NCBI GenBank assembly: GCA_910583675.1
Contig: CAJTYH010000002.1
Span: 1 to 64,000, forward strand
From: an uncultured Muribaculaceae bacterium
Lineage (GTDB): Bacteria > Bacteroidota > Bacteroidia > Bacteroidales > Muribaculaceae
DNA: 64,000 bases
Direction of reading: 5' to 3'
Shown here: piece by piece, positions 53,022 to 61,142 of the stretch
How positions within the stretch are numbered: position 1 is the first letter of the stretch
Layout: every line of letters starts with the position of its first letter
Translations under genes and position numbers: made by a program
Notes under the pieces: model-generated
What the model was told of the DNA's origin: nothing
Database searches by the model: none
Seen by the model: the letters and a program-made list of their open reading frames with translations, nothing else

Positions 53022-53723
53022 ATGCGTTATCTGATAATCGGCCTCGGTATATATGGCACCAATCTTGCCAAGGATCTCACGGATCTTGGCCACGAAGTAA
53101 TCGGTGCCGACATAAAGGCTTCTAAGGTGGAAGCCATAAAGGACTACATAGCCACAGCATATATAATAGATGCCACAGAAGAAAGCGCCGTGGGAGTACT
53201 GCCTCTGAAAAACGTGGATCTCGTGATCGTGACGATTGGCGAAAATTTCGGAGCCAGCATCAAGACTGTTGCCGTATTGAGACAGATGGGTGTCAGAAAC
53301 ATATATGCACGTGCCATAGACGAACTCCACAAATCAATACTTGAAGGCTTGCATGTGCAACGCATACTGAATCCGGAACAACGCGCGGCACACGATCTTG
53401 TGAGCGAAATGGAACTTGGTTCTGATGCAGAGACACTGCGGATTGATGACGAAACACTTGTCATACGATTCACTGCTCCAGACTACTTCACTGCCATGCG
53501 TTACGCAAGCCTTGTCCCGGAAAGCATGTTCGGCTTGCGATTGATCGCGGCATCACGTCCGAAAAGTTCCAGGAATATACTTGGCATCGCATCCACCCAA
53601 ACCGGACAGATAGACCTGTCCCCCGAAAAAGACGAAAAAGTCCAGAAAGGGGATATTTTCACCTGCATAGGCAGCATGAAGGATTACAAGGCTCTTTACC
53701 GCCATATATCACCATATAAGTAA
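53022..53723 (+). CDS. TrkA/KtrA-type RCK regulatory subunit
   Basis: Cytoplasmic gating ring subunit of the potassium transporter, 233 residues. TrkA-N Rossmann fold with GLGIYGTNLAKDLTDLGHEVIGAD (nucleotide-binding glycines) and ATEESAVGVLPLKNVDLVIVTIGENF, then a TrkA-C domain (RLIAASRPKSSRN to DIFTCIGSMKDYKALYRH). Encoded 10 bp after the permease. A hairpin follows its stop. Confidence 0.93.
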   Translation: MRYLIIGLGIYGTNLAKDLTDLGHEVIGADIKASKVEAIKDYIATAYIIDATEESAVGVLPLKNVDLVIVTIGENFGASIKTVAVLRQMGVRNIYARAIDELHKSILEGLHVQRILNPEQRAAHDLVSEMELGSDAETLRIDDETLVIRFTAPDYFTAMRYASLVPESMFGLRLIAASRPKSSRNILGIASTQTGQIDLSPEKDEKVQKGDIFTCIGSMKDYKALYRHISPYK

Positions 53724-53761
53724 GTCTTCAAAATTATTACGTCATATATGGATTTAAGAGC

Positions 53762-53806
53762 TTTATATCATCGGCAGCGCTTTTTCGATGATATAAAATA
53801 ATTTTG
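53762..53806 (+). promoter_or_regulatory. hairpin and -7 box before the membrane-protein gene
   Basis: TTTATATCATCG (53762-53773) pairs perfectly with CGATGATATAAA (53786-53797), 12 bp with a 12-nt loop. It is followed at once by TAATTTTG (53799-53806), a -7 box. The hairpin could end the trkA message. The box implies the next gene starts at the ATG at 53825 rather than 53807. Confidence 0.45.
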
Positions 53807-53824
53807 ATGACTTACTTAATTGAC

Positions 53825-54385
53825 ATGGGTTCAGAATCAGTCATAACAAAGGATTACACCGTTCCCCCTTCCGCATATGCGCAAAACGCCCTTGCACGCA
53901 TGGCATCGCGTTACGGATGGTATATCGCCATTCCCATATTGATCTTGGCTGCTTACGGGATGCTTGCCGACTGGCGCTGGCTTGTGGTGGCTGCCGCTAT
54001 GATCTTTATCGCCATACCGGTATTGCTGATGTTCGCATGGATACACCTGCTGGCACAACCCGGAGTGAGCGAATCCGTGTTCCCAAGCAGATTGCTGTTT
54101 TACCCTTCTAAAAATCAGGTTCTGATTGAATACCTCCCCTTTCTGAGTCCAGAAGAAATAAAAGGTGAACTGGACGATGAGCACCTATCAAGCAAAACAG
54201 AGCCAAGAGTCCCATCCACTCGCATCATTGACATCGGCGACATAACCGGAATTGAACTTTATGGCAAATATTACGTGATGCATTACAAGTGCACGGATGG
54301 CAACGCACAACATATGGTGCCTTTGTCCGCCTTCATCTCTTCCGACGATTGTATCAACTTTGCAAGAATAGCAACCACACATTAA
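53825..54385 (+). CDS. two-helix membrane protein, function unknown
   Basis: 186 residues from the ATG at 53825 (MGSESVITKDYTVPP); an in-frame ATG at 53807 adds six residues but overlaps the promoter. Two adjacent transmembrane helices (IAIPILILAAYGMLA and WLVVAAAMIFIAIPVLLMFAWIHLLA) precede a cytoplasmic or periplasmic beta-rich domain (RIIDIGDITGIELYGKYYVMHYKC), resembling PH-like membrane-associated domains in outline only. It lies 19 bp upstream of the peptidase gene. No family recognised. Confidence 0.68.
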   Translation: MGSESVITKDYTVPPSAYAQNALARMASRYGWYIAIPILILAAYGMLADWRWLVVAAAMIFIAIPVLLMFAWIHLLAQPGVSESVFPSRLLFYPSKNQVLIEYLPFLSPEEIKGELDDEHLSSKTEPRVPSTRIIDIGDITGIELYGKYYVMHYKCTDGNAQHMVPLSAFISSDDCINFARIATTH

Positions 54386-54404
54386 CCAATCATATCACAC
54401 CATC

Positions 54405-56534
54405 ATGAAAAACAAATTGCTGACCGTTGCCTTGATCGTATTATTATCGTTAAACGCCGCTGCCGCCGAATGGCTGTGGCCGGTAAAGGATGCTGCGTCC
54501 GGGGAAAATATGCTTTACACTCCACAGAACTATATCGGACAGGAATTCAACGTCGGCTCACTTTTCATCGGTGGAAAGGAAGGAGATGAAATCATTGCGC
54601 CGTTTGACGGCAAAATAATCGCGACAAACATTCAATACCATGAATCATTGACATATGTATCCGGAGCAGCTCCCGACCTGTCCAAGGAATTCCATATGTC
54701 ATGCAAGGAATTTGCAGAAACCTCAGGAGGCAGATGGAATCCACGATACGTATCCCACTCCATATCCCTGGTATCTCCAGATGGCCGTAACATGCATCTT
54801 TCAGGTTTGAGACTCAGTCGTCAATTCAAAACCGGAGAATCGGTGAAGGCCGGAGAAAGGCTTGGGTATATGGCATACAGCTACAAGAACGTGCCTCAAC
54901 CGTCCCTGATGATCAATGTATCCAAGAATGGCACCATATCGGACCCGATGGCCTCGTTCGGGCTTCAATCAACATTCAAGGAACCCAAGCCAATTGAACC
55001 GGTGACCACACTTACCGCCGAACAGGCAAAAGAGGACTTCAACATACTTATTGACGCCATAATAGAATGTTATCCATCTCTGGATGAATTTATGACCGTG
55101 GAGGAACTTGAAGCATATCGCCAATCGGTATTGGACTCCATACCAAATCCAATCAGTTATATAGACTTCTCAAATCTGATGTCGCAAACCGAAGCGTTGA
55201 TACACGACTCGCATATTTCCAAGTGGTCTGCATGGCCTTTCGGAGATCCGGAATATTGGGACCTGGATATGGGGCGCGTAGGAGACAGCCTCAAAGTCGT
55301 ATGGGCAATAGACGGATTTACCGATTATCTCAACCGAGGCATAAAAAGTGTAGACGGCATCACCCCCGACTCCATATTCAGCCATACGTCGCGCCTGATC
55401 CATGGCTATGATGCAAACACTGAGGATTTCATGAAATTCCGTCAATTTCAAGACCTGGTAGGACTTTATGTCAATAATTTCCCTGGCGTTGCCAAAGACA
55501 GAGGATATACCGTCACATTTGACAATGGGGAGACTTTAAGGGTAAAACGTCATATATGGCATGGCGAATTTTTCAGACAAAGCCCCAGCCGTCGTGACTT
55601 CAAATGGATAAACCGTTACCGTGGAAAGGACTTTGACACAAAAATGCTCAACGACTCCACAGCCTACATCGGGTTATCGACCTTCAATCTTGATGAATTG
55701 TCAACAGACAGCATCCGTGATTTCATAAGCAGGAACATCACAGTTCCACACATTGTCGTGGATGTGCGGAACAATGGAGGAGGCAACGATGTCGTCCTGC
55801 GCAAAATCCTATCCTATTGCAGCGATAAACCATACGTGTCCTTGAGGCACAGCTGCAAGATAAATCGTCGGGGTAATTTCACATCCATGGCATATTGCAT
55901 CAACTATCTTCCTTCTCAGGAAATATTCGGGGAAGAGTATTTTAAGGAGGAAGGAATGGACGGACTTTACACACGTCCTGAAGAATCATGCATCATGCCT
56001 GACTCACTGGTTGCATACGGAGGCAAACTATATGTGCTGGTCAATGAACACTCTGGATCGGCTGCAACGCTTTTTCCGGCGAACATCCTTCGTTCCCATC
56101 GGGGAGTGATCATCGGCAGGGAGACAAAAACCGCGTACAAATACATGACCGCATTGAAATTCGCGGATTTTGTGCTGCCCAATTCACATTATACATGGCG
56201 TATCCCGCTGGTAAAATGCATATTCGACGAAACGATCTCTGCACGCATTCCATGCGGACGCGGTGTCATTCCTGACATCCATATACCTTTGACTTACGAA
56301 GAGGTCGCCTTTACCAACGGGGATGCCATATTGAACCGCGCACTTCAGATGATAGCCAACGGAGAGTACCTCGGTGACAACCCTTTTGAGGAGCCGGAAG
56401 TGCCGGAGCCGCAACATGGCCTACTCACGATGGCGCTGGCAATATACGTCGCTATAGGCATTTCAACAGTGGCGCTTGTCTTGATTTTCAACCGACGCAG
56501 AAAAAATAAAGGACGGCAGGGTTGCGAGCAATAG
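54405..56534 (+). CDS. M23-like/S41 peptidase fusion with C-terminal membrane anchor
   Basis: A 709-residue secreted protein (signal KNKLLTVALIVLLSLNAAAA). Residues about 22-195 form an LytM/M23-like beta fold (EGDEIIAPFDGKII; MHLSGLRLSRQFKTGESVKAGERLGYMAY) but lack the HxxxD and HxH zinc ligands. From about 200 there is an S41 peptidase: an N-terminal helical part, VPHIVVDVRNNGGGNDVVLRKI, and the probable nucleophile Ser in EHSGSAATLFPANI, ending GRGVIPDIHIPLT. A transmembrane helix near 675-697 and a basic tail (NRRRKNKGR) anchor it. No PDZ domain is obvious. Role in envelope proteolysis is inferred. Confidence 0.8.
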   Translation: MKNKLLTVALIVLLSLNAAAAEWLWPVKDAASGENMLYTPQNYIGQEFNVGSLFIGGKEGDEIIAPFDGKIIATNIQYHESLTYVSGAAPDLSKEFHMSCKEFAETSGGRWNPRYVSHSISLVSPDGRNMHLSGLRLSRQFKTGESVKAGERLGYMAYSYKNVPQPSLMINVSKNGTISDPMASFGLQSTFKEPKPIEPVTTLTAEQAKEDFNILIDAIIECYPSLDEFMTVEELEAYRQSVLDSIPNPISYIDFSNLMSQTEALIHDSHISKWSAWPFGDPEYWDLDMGRVGDSLKVVWAIDGFTDYLNRGIKSVDGITPDSIFSHTSRLIHGYDANTEDFMKFRQFQDLVGLYVNNFPGVAKDRGYTVTFDNGETLRVKRHIWHGEFFRQSPSRRDFKWINRYRGKDFDTKMLNDSTAYIGLSTFNLDELSTDSIRDFISRNITVPHIVVDVRNNGGGNDVVLRKILSYCSDKPYVSLRHSCKINRRGNFTSMAYCINYLPSQEIFGEEYFKEEGMDGLYTRPEESCIMPDSLVAYGGKLYVLVNEHSGSAATLFPANILRSHRGVIIGRETKTAYKYMTALKFADFVLPNSHYTWRIPLVKCIFDETISARIPCGRGVIPDIHIPLTYEEVAFTNGDAILNRALQMIANGEYLGDNPFEEPEVPEPQHGLLTMALAIYVAIGISTVALVLIFNRRRKNKGRQGCEQ

Positions 56535-56556
56535 TCCCTTTTTGCGGAGAAAATCG

Positions 56557-56564
56557 TATCTTTG
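56557..56564 (+). promoter_or_regulatory. -7 box directly before tgt
   Basis: TATCTTTG matches TAnnTTTG, only 8 nt before the ATG at 56573, so the transcript would be leaderless or nearly so. It also rules out the longer frame from 56522. Confidence 0.5.
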
Positions 56565-56572
56565 TACCGATT

Positions 56573-57703
56573 ATGGAATTTGAACTCAAAGCTGCGCCGG
56601 AGGGCACAAAAGCCCGCGCCGGCCTCATACATACTGATCACGGGGATATCGAGACACCTATTTTCATGCCCGTGGGCACATGTGGCGCCATGAAGGGGGT
56701 GCACATGCGTGAGTTGCGTGACGATATAAAGGCACAGATCATTCTCGGAAACACTTACCATCTTTATCTCCGACCCGGCACCGAAATACTCACCAAGGCT
56801 GGAGGGCTTCATAAGTTCGGCGGATGGGAACGTCCTATTCTCACAGACAGCGGAGGATTTCAGGTGTTTTCCCTTTCAGACAACCGTAAACTTACCGAAG
56901 AAGGAGCATGGTTCCGCAGCCATATAGACGGTTCCAAGCATCTTTTCACACCGGAAAAGACAGTTGACATACAACGTGCCATAGGCTCCGACATAATGAT
57001 GGCTCTTGACGAGTGTCCTCCCGGAACATCGGAAAGGGCATATGCCCGCAAGTCTCTTGACCTGACCATGCGCTGGCTGAAAAGGGGATGGGATCATTTC
57101 AATGAGACCGATCCACTTTATGGATACCGGCAATCTTTCTTCCCCATTGTACAGGGGTGCACATTCCCCGACTTGCGGCGCGAGGCAGCCGAACGGGTAG
57201 CCGAACTTGGTGCCGACGGCAATGCCATCGGCGGACTGGCCGTGGGCGAACCAGCCGAAACGATGTATGATATGATCGAGGTGGTCAACGAGGTACTCCC
57301 CGAGGATCGCCCGCGCTACCTGATGGGGGTCGGCACACCGGCCAACATACTTGAAGCCATAGACCGTGGCGTTGACATGATGGATTGCGTGATGCCGACG
57401 CGCAACGGCCGCAACGGAATGCTCTTTACCCCTCATGGCATCATGAACATGAGGAACAAGAAATGGTCTGACGACTTCTCGCCGATACAGGAAGACAGCG
57501 AATGCTTCGTGGATCAGGTATATTCAAAAGCATACCTACGGCACCTGTTCATCAGTCAGGAACTTCTGGCCATGCAGATCGCATCTATCCACAATCTCGC
57601 ATTCTACCTCTGGCTGGTAAGGGAAGCGCGCAAACACATCATCGTAGGCGATTTCCCGTCATGGAAAAAGAATATGGTAGAACAAGTAACCCGGCGTCTT
57701 TAA
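56573..57703 (+). CDS. tgt: tRNA-guanine transglycosylase (queuine/preQ1)
   Basis: Exchanges guanine-34 for preQ1 in GUN-anticodon tRNAs. 376 residues from the ATG at 56573 (MEFELKAAPEGTKARAG). GNTYHLYLRPG, LTDSGGFQVFSL, VQGCTFPDLRREAAER, IGGLAVGEP and the nucleophile-Asp region MDCVMPTRNGRNG are intact. The zinc motif CxCxxC of most bacterial Tgt is missing: ECFVDQVYSKAYLRHL keeps one Cys only, while the downstream IHNL His is kept. This loss seems shared by Bacteroidetes Tgt as I recall. The LptF/G gene begins 2 bp after the stop. Confidence 0.94.
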   Translation: MEFELKAAPEGTKARAGLIHTDHGDIETPIFMPVGTCGAMKGVHMRELRDDIKAQIILGNTYHLYLRPGTEILTKAGGLHKFGGWERPILTDSGGFQVFSLSDNRKLTEEGAWFRSHIDGSKHLFTPEKTVDIQRAIGSDIMMALDECPPGTSERAYARKSLDLTMRWLKRGWDHFNETDPLYGYRQSFFPIVQGCTFPDLRREAAERVAELGADGNAIGGLAVGEPAETMYDMIEVVNEVLPEDRPRYLMGVGTPANILEAIDRGVDMMDCVMPTRNGRNGMLFTPHGIMNMRNKKWSDDFSPIQEDSECFVDQVYSKAYLRHLFISQELLAMQIASIHNLAFYLWLVREARKHIIVGDFPSWKKNMVEQVTRRL

Positions 57704-57705
57704 AA

Positions 57706-58824
57706 ATGAAAAGAGAAGCACTGGCTGCCATGACGGCATTCTGGAGGAAGGTGCCAGTAAGCCTGCTTGACTGGTATATAATACGCAAGTTTCTCGGAAC
57801 ATACGTTTTTGCCATAATACTCATTCTGGCAATCACCGTCATGTTCGACATCAATGAAAAACTTGATGCGTTCCTTAAGGCACCGTTACATGCCACGGTG
57901 TTCGAATACTTCATGAATTTCCTGCCATATTTCGCAAACCAGTTCTCCCCTCTGTTCACATTCATCGCCGTAATTTTCTTCACCTCCAAGCTTGCCGACA
58001 ATTCAGAAATAATAGCCATGCTTTCGAGCGGCATGAGCTTCAGGCGGCTGCTACGTCCCTACATGATTTCGGCAACCATAATCGCCATCGGCACATTCCT
58101 ACTGGGAGCCTATATAATCCCTCCTGCAAATGTCAAACGAATAGACTACACCAACACGTATGTAAAGAACAAACGAGTGGATTACGGCGACAATATAATG
58201 ATGCAGGTGGCACCCGGCACAATCGCCTTCATGAGCCGCTATGACAATACCACCCGCACCGGTTACCGTTTCTCGCTCGAAAAGTTCAAGGACAAGAAAC
58301 TCGTGTCGCGCCTCACATCAATGTCGATCAAGTGGGACACACTGTATCAATGGCAGGTGCGCGACTATGTGATCCGTGACTTCAAGGACAATCGGGAACT
58401 TATCACACGAGGGCAACGGCTTGACACGGTCATACCGTTCGAGCCACGCGACTTCCTCATCTCTCGCAACGACCAGGAGATGCTCACCTCACCGCAGCTG
58501 CGGGAATACATCTCCCGTCAAAAAGAGCGCGGTGTAGCGAACATAAAGGCATTTGAGATAGAATATGAGAAACGCATAGCCATGTGCGCGGCCGCCTTCA
58601 TCCTTACCGTCATAGGCATGTCGCTCTCTTCCAAGAAGGTAAAAGGAGGCATGGGAGTAAACATCGGTCTCGGTCTGGTACTGAGTTTCAGTTATATACT
58701 TTTCATGACGGTGACCTCCTCGTTTGCAGTATCGGGTCTTACATCGCCAATGGTGGCAATGTGGATACCCAATATCATATATTCAGTGATTGCAGTGATA
58801 TTATACATAAAGGCATCAAGATGA
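57706..58824 (+). CDS. LptF/LptG family lipopolysaccharide-export permease
   Basis: Inner-membrane subunit of the LPS transport ABC system. 372 residues from the ATG at 57706 (MKREALAAMTAFWRK); an in-frame ATG at 57730 is an alternative, and the longer frame overlaps tgt and is spurious. IIRKFLGTYVFAIILILAITVMFDINEKLDAFLK and FANQFSPLFTFIAVIFFTSKLADNSEIIAMLSSGMSFRRLLRPY are classic, followed by a periplasmic beta-jellyroll and three C-terminal helices. It is 2 bp from tgt, so one operon. The partner LptF/G and LptB are not in view. Confidence 0.9.
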   Translation: MKREALAAMTAFWRKVPVSLLDWYIIRKFLGTYVFAIILILAITVMFDINEKLDAFLKAPLHATVFEYFMNFLPYFANQFSPLFTFIAVIFFTSKLADNSEIIAMLSSGMSFRRLLRPYMISATIIAIGTFLLGAYIIPPANVKRIDYTNTYVKNKRVDYGDNIMMQVAPGTIAFMSRYDNTTRTGYRFSLEKFKDKKLVSRLTSMSIKWDTLYQWQVRDYVIRDFKDNRELITRGQRLDTVIPFEPRDFLISRNDQEMLTSPQLREYISRQKERGVANIKAFEIEYEKRIAMCAAAFILTVIGMSLSSKKVKGGMGVNIGLGLVLSFSYILFMTVTSSFAVSGLTSPMVAMWIPNIIYSVIAVILYIKASR

Positions 58825-58864
58825 TCTTGACCACAGCCTCATATACCGCAAGTTGCAGATACGC

Positions 58865-59371
58865 ATGAAAAGTCCTCCCGACAAAGAAAAGGAATTTGAA
58901 TCCCTGATAGAGGCCAACCGCCCGATCCTGACCAAGGTCTGCTACATGTATGCCCGCGATCCGGATCATTTCAAGGATCTTTATCAGGAAACGTTGATAA
59001 ATCTATGGCAGTCATTTTCCCGTTTCAGGGGAGAAAGCGCACCCGGCACATGGATATACCGTGTCTGCATAAATACTTGCATCAGTTGCTTCCGGAAAAC
59101 GCGCAAACATGATGCCAACCTATCCATGAGCGACCAGGAAATGCTTTCGCTTGCCGATCGGGCTTGTGAAGACCACGAGCATGCCCGATGTCTAAGAGAG
59201 ATGTACGGACTGATAAACCAGCTTCCTGCCCTGGACAAGGCTATAATCCTGATGTGGCTTGATGAAAAAAGCTATCAGGAGATCAGCGAAGTAACCGGCC
59301 TGCAACGCAACAACGTGGCGGCTCGCCTCCATCGTTGCAAACAAAAACTCCTGAAAATGAGCAACAGCTGA
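58865..59371 (+). CDS. ECF-type RNA polymerase sigma factor
   Basis: 168 residues from the ATG at 58865 (MKSPPDKEKEFESLIEANRP). Sigma-2 region HFKDLYQETLINLWQSFSRFRGESAPGTWIYRVCINTC, and sigma-4 region LPALDKAIILMWLDEKSYQEISEVTGLQRNNVAARLHRCKQKLL. It redirects polymerase to a set of promoters, typically envelope-stress or transport genes. No SusCD or FecR-like anti-sigma gene is adjacent; instead a membrane protein follows 37 bp downstream. Confidence 0.93.
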   Translation: MKSPPDKEKEFESLIEANRPILTKVCYMYARDPDHFKDLYQETLINLWQSFSRFRGESAPGTWIYRVCINTCISCFRKTRKHDANLSMSDQEMLSLADRACEDHEHARCLREMYGLINQLPALDKAIILMWLDEKSYQEISEVTGLQRNNVAARLHRCKQKLLKMSNS

Positions 59372-59408
59372 TGCTGCAGCCATTTCCGTCTCACAAATGT
59401 TTACCGAC

Positions 59409-59987
59409 ATGACAAAAGAGAATAACGACCATAATATATCACCGGACATAGAGCAACTACGCAATAAATGGAGGCGCCTCTCCATAGAGGCGCCTGCCCC
59501 GGGGCCGAGGCCCGGGGGCGACCGCCCTCTTCCCCATTCTGAAAAACAAAGGATAATCCGGCGACTGAGGGCGCTTGCCGTTGCGGGATGCCTTTTCATG
59601 CTCTATTTCGTGTTGTTGATTCGCAATTATCCCACTCCGCTTTGGCTTACATTGACATATGAATTGTTCATGGCCATAGCCGTATGCGTCAACATATACA
59701 TGCTGCGGATGTTGCGGCGCACGGATCTGGGAGAGATGACCACCGTTGAGGCGATAGCTTTTATAAAGCGCTTTACACGCCTCCGCATGCGCTTCAAATT
59801 CATACTTACATCCCTTGCAGTTCCTTTGGTTGCGCTTATCATCTGGGCACTGGATGACGGCACCGATTCGGGTGTCATATTCGGTGCCATAACCGGTGCG
59901 TTGTTAGGCGCTATAGTAGGCTTTTCCATTGACAGGCGTTTTAAAAGGGATCTCAAAGCCATGAGAAAGATCCTTGGAGAGGAATAA
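59409..59987 (+). CDS. membrane protein downstream of the sigma factor, possible anti-sigma partner
   Basis: 192 residues from the ATG at 59409 (MTKENNDHNISPDIEQLRNKWRRLS). A soluble N-terminal part of about 60 residues contains a Pro/Gly-rich linker (EAPAPGPRPGGDRPLP). Four transmembrane helices follow in two pairs (ALAVAGCLFMLYFVLLI; LWLTLTYELFMAIAVCVNIYML; FILTSLAVPLVALIIWAL; GAITGALLGAIVGFSI). A cytoplasmic helix before a membrane domain next to a sigma gene fits an anti-sigma role, but no ZAS motif is seen. The linker is encoded by two strong GC-rich hairpins (59472-59517). Confidence 0.72.
   Translation: MTKENNDHNISPDIEQLRNKWRRLSIEAPAPGPRPGGDRPLPHSEKQRIIRRLRALAVAGCLFMLYFVLLIRNYPTPLWLTLTYELFMAIAVCVNIYMLRMLRRTDLGEMTTVEAIAFIKRFTRLRMRFKFILTSLAVPLVALIIWALDDGTDSGVIFGAITGALLGAIVGFSIDRRFKRDLKAMRKILGEE
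59472..59517. repeat. two tandem GC-rich inverted repeats inside a coding region
   Basis: AGGCGCCTCT (59472-59481) with AGAGGCGCCT (59486-59495), a perfect 10-bp stem with a 4-nt loop. Directly after come CCCCGGG (59497-59503) and CCCGGGG (59511-59517), a 7-bp stem. GC content here is far above the surrounding gene. Confidence 0.65.
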
Positions 59988-60054
59988 TCCCATGGGATTG
60001 GAGACAATTCGGATTTATCCAAGATCATTCTCAAACGAACTCTATTGCATGAAA

Positions 60055-60085
60055 TTTTGATATCCGCTGAAATTCGTTAACTTTG
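60055..60085 (+). promoter_or_regulatory. consensus promoter of the OB-fold-like lipoprotein gene
   Basis: TTTG at 60055-60058, 19-bp spacer, TAACTTTG at 60078-60085 followed by C. An exact match to the Bacteroidetes housekeeping consensus. Predicted start near 60091, leader about 53 nt. Confidence 0.75.
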
Positions 60086-60143
60086 CAGAGTTGACCGTAA
60101 AAATCAATATATCATACACAACCAATATTTTACAACAGGAATT

Positions 60144-60758
60144 ATGAAAAAATCAATTTTCCTTTCAGCAGTAGCCTTCATAGGGATAGCCCTTGCCACG
60201 TCATGCACAGGCAAAAGCCAGAATGAAGCGGTTGAAGAGACTGTGACAGTAAGTGTGGACTCAGTAGTCGCAAATCCTGAAACCTACCTCAACGACACCA
60301 TAGCCATAGAGGGAGTGGTGTCGCATCTTTGTGCACACGGAGGCAAGAAAGCGTTTCTGCTCGGAAGCGATGAAAATACAATGATACGTTGCGATGCCAC
60401 CCCCGAAATGGGTGGTGCGTTCCCGGCCGAATGCGTGCAAAAACCGATTAAAGTCACAGGTGTGGTTGTGGAATCTCGCCTTACCGAAGAGGATGTCAAG
60501 CAATTCGAGGCACAGCACGCCGAACAGGTCAAAATGGTAGCCGAGCAAGCCGGTGCAGAGGAAGCAGCTGCAGTAGATCAGGCTGCCGAAGGATGCGAGA
60601 CTGAGCGTAAGGCTCAAGGCCAAGGTGACATTGATTCATTTGCAGCCCAGATCGCCGATTATCGTGCTCGCATAGCCGAGCGTGCCGAGAAAGAAGGTAA
60701 ACCTTATCTGTCTTCCTATTACATCGTAGCCAATTCCTACGAGATCCTTCCAGAATAA
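60144..60758 (+). CDS. lipoprotein with OB-fold-like domain
   Basis: A 204-residue protein with lipoprotein signal (FLSAVAFIGIALATSC). After an acidic spacer, VDSVVANPETYLNDTIAIEGVVSHLCAHGGKKAFLLGSDENTMIRC followed by KPIKVTGVVVESR has the outline of a bacterial OB-fold such as those in tRNA-anticodon-like or YgiW-like domains. A charged Ala/Glu/Gln-rich insertion (EQAGAEEAAAVDQ) follows, then a helix and YYIVANSYEILPE. Cys residues in HLCAHGG and a later GCE could form a disulfide or a metal site. Function not assigned. It stands alone with a strong promoter and terminator. Confidence 0.75.
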   Translation: MKKSIFLSAVAFIGIALATSCTGKSQNEAVEETVTVSVDSVVANPETYLNDTIAIEGVVSHLCAHGGKKAFLLGSDENTMIRCDATPEMGGAFPAECVQKPIKVTGVVVESRLTEEDVKQFEAQHAEQVKMVAEQAGAEEAAAVDQAAEGCETERKAQGQGDIDSFAAQIADYRARIAERAEKEGKPYLSSYYIVANSYEILPE

Positions 60759-60782
60759 TCTCGTAAAGACAATAATAACGGT

Positions 60783-60836
60783 AATCTCCTTGGAATAAAC
60801 GCTCTCTGCGATTTTCCAAGGAGATTCCTGTTTTGG
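60783..60836 (+). terminator. terminator after the OB-fold-like lipoprotein gene
   Basis: AATCTCCTTGGAA (60783-60795) pairs perfectly with TTCCAAGGAGATT (60814-60826), 13 bp with an 18-nt loop, followed by CCTGTTTT. Probable terminator with a short delay before the T run. Confidence 0.75.
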
Positions 60837-60851
60837 CACTCATGGTAATAT

Positions 60852-60890
60852 AAAAAGAAAGCCGGCACCTACTGTCAATGAGGTGCCGGC
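60852..60890 (-). terminator. terminator of the minus-strand ncRNA
   Basis: On the minus strand a perfect 10-bp GC-rich stem (GCCGGCACCT with AGGTGCCGGC, 10-nt loop) followed by TTTCTTTTT. This is among the strongest terminators in the window, and there is no minus-strand gene it could serve other than the ncRNA. Confidence 0.88.
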
Positions 60891-61136
60891 GATTATAAGT
60901 TGCCACATCAAAGGATGCGATGAAACTCCGAAAGACAGGTTTTGAGTTCTCGCTACCCTTTGTAATCTGCCTGGTTCACCGAAAAAGTGGAACTTCCCCA
61001 AAAGGAGATGGAGCCCGCCATCAGGTAGCAGAGTTTGTCTCGGTATTTCATATAAATTTGATGAGTTTCCCAATCAACTTTGGTGTGGCATAATTTCGTT
61101 GCCGGGAACGAGAACCGCTGTTCTCCGTTTGCTTTT
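60852..61136 (-). ncRNA. probable 6S-like regulatory RNA
   Basis: A roughly 285-nt minus-strand transcription unit with its own promoter and terminator and no plausible reading frame. Nested pairings form a rod: TGCCACA (61090-61084) with TGTGGCA (60907-60901), then CAAAG/CTTTG, GAAACTC/GAGTTTC, CCGAGAC/GTC-TT-TCGG, an internal bubble (AAACTCT opposite about 15 nt), GCTACC/GGTAGC and CCTG/CAGG to an apical loop. The closed part is about 190 nt, the size of 6S RNA, and a long rod with a central bubble is the 6S architecture. It may correspond to the Bacteroidales-1/6S family; I could not compare with the family model. tmRNA, RNase P and SRP RNA motifs are absent. Confidence 0.6.
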
Positions 61137-61142
61137 ATAACG

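Noticed and set aside
57502..57705. Extended LptF/G reading frame starting inside tgt
   Set aside because: The extra 68 residues overlap tgt in another frame, lack membrane or family features, and the ATG at 57706 begins the known N-terminus.
60840..61073. A 77-codon minus-strand frame in the intergenic region near 61 kb
   Set aside because: It runs through a rho-independent terminator and overlaps the paired arms of the predicted RNA; no promoter or codon bias supports translation.
60852..61136. tmRNA, RNase P RNA or SRP RNA as identity of the minus-strand RNA
   Set aside because: No tRNA-like ends or tag reading frame, none of the conserved RNase P core strings I know, and no SRP GGAAG/GNRA apical motif. 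Rod-like pairing fits 6S better.
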